Positions 6,612-8,157 of a stretch of 8,157 bases of DNA are shown piece after piece (within the stretch, counting starts at the first letter, position 1; each line of letters opens with the position of its first letter). A model generated the notes under the pieces. The model was given only the letters and a program-made list of their open reading frames with translations, was not told the origin of the DNA and made no database searches. Position numbers and translations under genes: made by a program. The stretch is from Bacteroidota bacterium (GTDB lineage Bacteria; Bacteroidota; Bacteroidia; Flavobacteriales; Flavobacteriaceae): assembly GCA_023427845.1 (NCBI GenBank), contig JAEYZX010000042.1, positions 1-8,157 on the forward strand, read 5' to 3'.

Positions 6612-6644
6612 TCCCTAATCCCTAATCCCTAATCCCTCTTCCCT
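6612..6644. repeat. Tandem heptanucleotide repeat (CCCTAAT)n
   Basis: Three exact CCCTAAT units (6613-6633) continue into CCCT (6634-6637), and a decayed unit CCCTCTT CCCT follows. The array ends about 50 bp before the dioxygenase start, upstream of its possible promoter. A change in copy number would not alter any reading frame but could change spacing upstream of that promoter. No gene is seen between the preceding terminator and the dioxygenase. Confidence 0.85.
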
Positions 6645-6669
6645 GCAACCTTCCTTGCGCCAAATTCCT

Positions 6670-6677
6670 TACCTTAG
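6670..6677 (+). promoter_or_regulatory. Possible -7 box for the dioxygenase gene
   Basis: TACCTTAG matches TAnnTTTG at seven of eight positions and lies 16 bp before the ATG, which implies a very short leader. No TTG stands at the right distance. This is a weak call, made because the preceding gene is cut off by a terminator and a promoter is needed somewhere in this gap. Confidence 0.3.
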
Positions 6678-6693
6678 TACAAACATTCACACC

Positions 6694-7227
6694 ATGGCAA
6701 TCCAAAAACCTTTCAACCTGAATAAGTGGATAAACGAAAACCGTCATCTGCTTAAACCACCGGTCGGGAATAAAAATATTTATACCGACTCCGATGATTA
6801 CATCGTAATGGTCGTCGCCGGACCAAACGCTCGGAAAGATTATCATTATAACGAAACCGAAGAACTTTTCTACCAGCTCGAAGGCTCGATAAAAGTCATC
6901 GTGCAGGACGAAGGCGAGCGCATCGAACTCGAACTCAATGCAGGCGATATGTATCTGCATAAGGCCAAAACGCCGCACTCGCCGGTTCGTTCAGAAAACT
7001 CGATCGGACTTGTTGTTGAACGCAAACGCGCAGGCAAAGGCTTTACCGACGGGCTGCTTTGGTTTTGCGATAACTGCAACAACAAACTCCATGAGGTCTA
7101 TTTTGAGCTCAACGACATCGAACAGGATTTCCTTCCGCATTACGAACATTTCTACAATTCCGAATCGTTGCGAACCTGCAACAAATGTGGCACCGTAATG
7201 GAAACCGATCCGCGCTACACACGCTAG
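6694..7227 (+). CDS. nbaC: 3-hydroxyanthranilate 3,4-dioxygenase
   Basis: This 177-aa cupin enzyme opens the ring of 3-hydroxyanthranilate with O2 to give 2-amino-3-carboxymuconate semialdehyde in the cytoplasm (kynurenine route of tryptophan breakdown, or quinolinate for NAD synthesis). The catalytic Fe(II) ligands of the family are all visible: His51 and Glu57 in DYHYNETEELFYQLEG, and His95 in KTPHSPVR. Substrate-binding Arg47, Arg99 and Glu109 are in place. The C-terminal rubredoxin-like iron site of the bacterial type is complete: Cys125/Cys128 (CDNC) and Cys162/Cys165 (CNKC). The length is that of the bacterial enzyme, not of the longer two-domain animal one. I chose the ATG at 6694, which gives MAIQKPFNLNKW, the usual family start; a TTG in frame at 6655 would add 13 residues without support. 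The neighbour downstream is an aldehyde dehydrogenase, but a promoter and an inverted structured element lie between them, so co-transcription is uncertain. Confidence 0.95.
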   Translation: MAIQKPFNLNKWINENRHLLKPPVGNKNIYTDSDDYIVMVVAGPNARKDYHYNETEELFYQLEGSIKVIVQDEGERIELELNAGDMYLHKAKTPHSPVRSENSIGLVVERKRAGKGFTDGLLWFCDNCNNKLHEVYFELNDIEQDFLPHYEHFYNSESLRTCNKCGTVMETDPRYTR

Positions 7228-7241
7228 TTTTATTGATTTTT

Positions 7242-7324
7242 AGAAGCTCATTCCTGCTGTTTGCTGTAGCTGTCACGCCTTAAAGAAAGGCGCAACAGGC
7301 TGCCGCTTCCATCAGGGCTAGGGC
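7242..7324 (-). ncRNA. Structured two-box element, copy B (candidate flavobacterial ncRNA/repeat)
   Basis: Read on the minus strand, 7324-7301 is the 5' box (23 of 24 bases as in copy A) and 7268-7242 the 3' box (TACAGCAAACAGCAGG, then AGCTTCT). The CCCG/CGGG stem of copy A becomes CCTG/CAGG here (7316-7313 with 7256-7253): a C-G pair has become a T-A pair, a compensatory change. The inner stem has a different sequence (AGCCTGT with ACAGCT, then CGCCTT with AAGGCG around a five-base loop) but keeps one unpaired C near the base, as in copy A. It fills most of the gap between the dioxygenase and the aldehyde dehydrogenase, pointing toward the dioxygenase 3' end. A role in mRNA 3'-end formation or as a separate small RNA is possible; neither is shown. 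Confidence 0.6.
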
Positions 7325-7336
7325 CACAGCGACCGG

Positions 7337-7365
7337 TTGTGTTCCAAAAAATAATAATACCTTTG
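7337..7365 (+). promoter_or_regulatory. Promoter of the ALDH7-family gene
   Basis: TTG (7337-7339), 18 bp, then TACCTTTG (7358-7365) fits the Bacteroidota TTG-N17-23-TAnnTTTG consensus fully. The predicted start of transcription is near 7372, giving a leader of about 25 nt. It is the best promoter match in the window, and its -33 element lies 13 bp beyond the edge of structured element copy B. Confidence 0.75.
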
Positions 7366-7396
7366 CGCTTCAAATTAAAAATCTAAAACCAATATA

Positions 7397-8157
7397 ATGG
7401 CAACAATAGCAGACCAGTTCGGAATGAAGGAAGCGCTCGAACAATTGGGTGTAAAAGCAATGAACGAAGGTACATCTACCGGTCAGGAATTTTTCGCAAA
7501 CGGCAACACGCTCGACAGTTATTCCCCTGTAGATGGAAAACTTATAGGTAAAGTAATAATGTCGACTCCGGCCGACTACCAGCGTGCAATGGAAAAAGCA
7601 ACCGAGGCATTCAAGACCTTCCGCCTGATGCCTGCTCCACAACGCGGTGAAATCGTTCGTCAATTCGGAAATAAATTACGTGAAAACAAAGAAGCGCTTG
7701 GAAAACTGGTTTCTTATGAAATGGGTAAGTCGCTTCAGGAAGGCTATGGCGAAGTTCAGGAAATGATCGATATATGCGATCTTGCAGTTGGAATGTCTCG
7801 CCAGCTCTATGGCCTCACCATGCATTCGGAGCGCCCGGGCCACAGGATGTACGAACAATATCACCCGCTGGGGGTTGTCGGAATCATATCAGCCTTCAAT
7901 TTCCCGGTTGCGGTTTGGTCGTGGAACACCGCCCTGGCATGGATCTGCGGCAATGTCTGCATTTGGAAACCGTCTGAAAAAACGCCGCTATGCGGAATCG
8001 CGTGCCAGAACATAATGGCGCAGGTTGTCAAGGAAAATAATCTTCCGGAAGGAATCTGCTGCCTTGTAACAGGCGATTATAAAATAGGCGAATTGATGAC
8101 CGCCGATACGCGCGTGCCATTGGTATCGGCAACCGGATCAACACGAATGGGCAAAAT
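7397..8157 (+). CDS. ALDH7-family aldehyde dehydrogenase, N-terminal half (partial)
   Basis: The gene starts at ATG 7397 (MATIADQFGMKEAL) and stays open to the window edge: 253 residues of a protein that is usually about 510. The stretch around HSERPGHRMYEQYHP, followed by LGVVGIISAFNFPVAVWSWN and CGNVCIWKPSEKTPL, is that of the antiquitin/ALDH7 group. It covers the first half of the Rossmann NAD(P) site, with Asn in AFNFP for oxyanion binding and Lys in WKPSEKTP for the cofactor. The ATGSTRMGK near the edge is the family's TGST nucleotide-binding motif. The catalytic Cys and Glu lie outside the window. ALDH7 members oxidise alpha-aminoadipate semialdehyde in lysine breakdown; some are betaine-aldehyde or broad aldehyde dehydrogenases. 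A kynurenine-pathway role (aminomuconate semialdehyde, normally an ALDH8-type enzyme) is less likely from sequence, despite the dioxygenase next door. Cysteines are unusually many in residues 180-225. Confidence 0.9.
   Translation, partial: MATIADQFGMKEALEQLGVKAMNEGTSTGQEFFANGNTLDSYSPVDGKLIGKVIMSTPADYQRAMEKATEAFKTFRLMPAPQRGEIVRQFGNKLRENKEALGKLVSYEMGKSLQEGYGEVQEMIDICDLAVGMSRQLYGLTMHSERPGHRMYEQYHPLGVVGIISAFNFPVAVWSWNTALAWICGNVCIWKPSEKTPLCGIACQNIMAQVVKENNLPEGICCLVTGDYKIGELMTADTRVPLVSATGSTRMGK

Noticed and set aside
6613..6637. Telomere-like (CCCTAAT) array as a replicon end or as a CRISPR array
   Set aside because: Fewer than five short units with no spacers, followed by ordinary genes on both sides. 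It is a simple tandem repeat inside a chromosome.
6655..6693. TTG start giving a 190-aa dioxygenase
   Set aside because: The family starts at the MAIQKPFNLNKW-like sequence, and active-site residue numbers fit the ATG at 6694. The upstream stretch is better read as promoter and leader.
6622..6978. 118-aa open frame on - opposite the dioxygenase
   Set aside because: It runs through the heptad repeat and the catalytic cupin region of a certain gene and has no features of its own.
7242..7324. Structured element copy B as a simple terminator for the dioxygenase gene
   Set aside because: Its hairpins lack a following T run on +, and the same conserved boxes occur in copy A, which does not follow a + strand gene.

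Overview
The window reads as a chromosomal stretch from a member of Bacteroidota, most likely a Flavobacterium-type organism. The support is an OmpA-family C-terminus of the flavobacterial kind, a TonB-dependent receptor with a carboxypeptidase-like N-terminal domain, a lipoprotein with an acidic run just after its lipid-bearing cysteine, A/T-rich leaders without clear Shine-Dalgarno sequences, and -7 boxes of the TAnnTTTG type used by the Bacteroidota primary sigma factor. I see no phage, insertion sequence, CRISPR array, tRNA or rRNA.

Layout. (1) 1-112: the tail of an OmpA/Pal-like peptidoglycan-binding protein on +. It converges on a small secreted protein of unknown function (177-539, -), and the two share a bidirectional terminator. 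(2) 540-1029: a gene-poor stretch with a small REP-like palindrome and copy A of a two-box structured element, ending at the terminator of the next operon. (3) 1030-5228 (-): a TonB-dependent receptor followed 29 bp later by a DUF5689-type lipoprotein that is not SusD. (4) 5229-5357: a compact divergent control region with two TAnnTTTG boxes pointing apart, each followed by the same 19-bp inverted repeat AAAGTTT-N5-AAACTT(T/A). (5) 5358-6452 (+): a secreted endonuclease/exonuclease/phosphatase (EEP) family enzyme with a complete catalytic motif set and its own terminator. (6) 6514-6693: an intergenic stretch with two unrelated 7-nt tandem repeats. (7) 6694-7227 (+): 3-hydroxyanthranilate 3,4-dioxygenase. 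(8) 7242-7324 (-): copy B of the structured element. (9) 7397-end (+): the N-terminal half of an ALDH7-family (antiquitin-like) aldehyde dehydrogenase with a good promoter of its own.

How the parts may work together. The receptor, surface lipoprotein and divergently transcribed secreted EEP enzyme look like one functional unit: the enzyme would cut a phosphate-ester or nucleic-acid substrate outside the cytoplasm, the lipoprotein would hold ligand at the cell surface, and the receptor would import product with TonB energy. The twin inverted repeats suggest one DNA-binding regulator controls both arms. The substrate and the regulator are inferences. The two right-hand genes belong to amino-acid catabolism: tryptophan/kynurenine for the dioxygenase, and most probably lysine/aminoadipate semialdehyde for the dehydrogenase.

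The strongest unexplained signals are the twin operator-like repeats in the divergent promoter region and the two dispersed copies of a structured element, whose sequence differences preserve base pairing.
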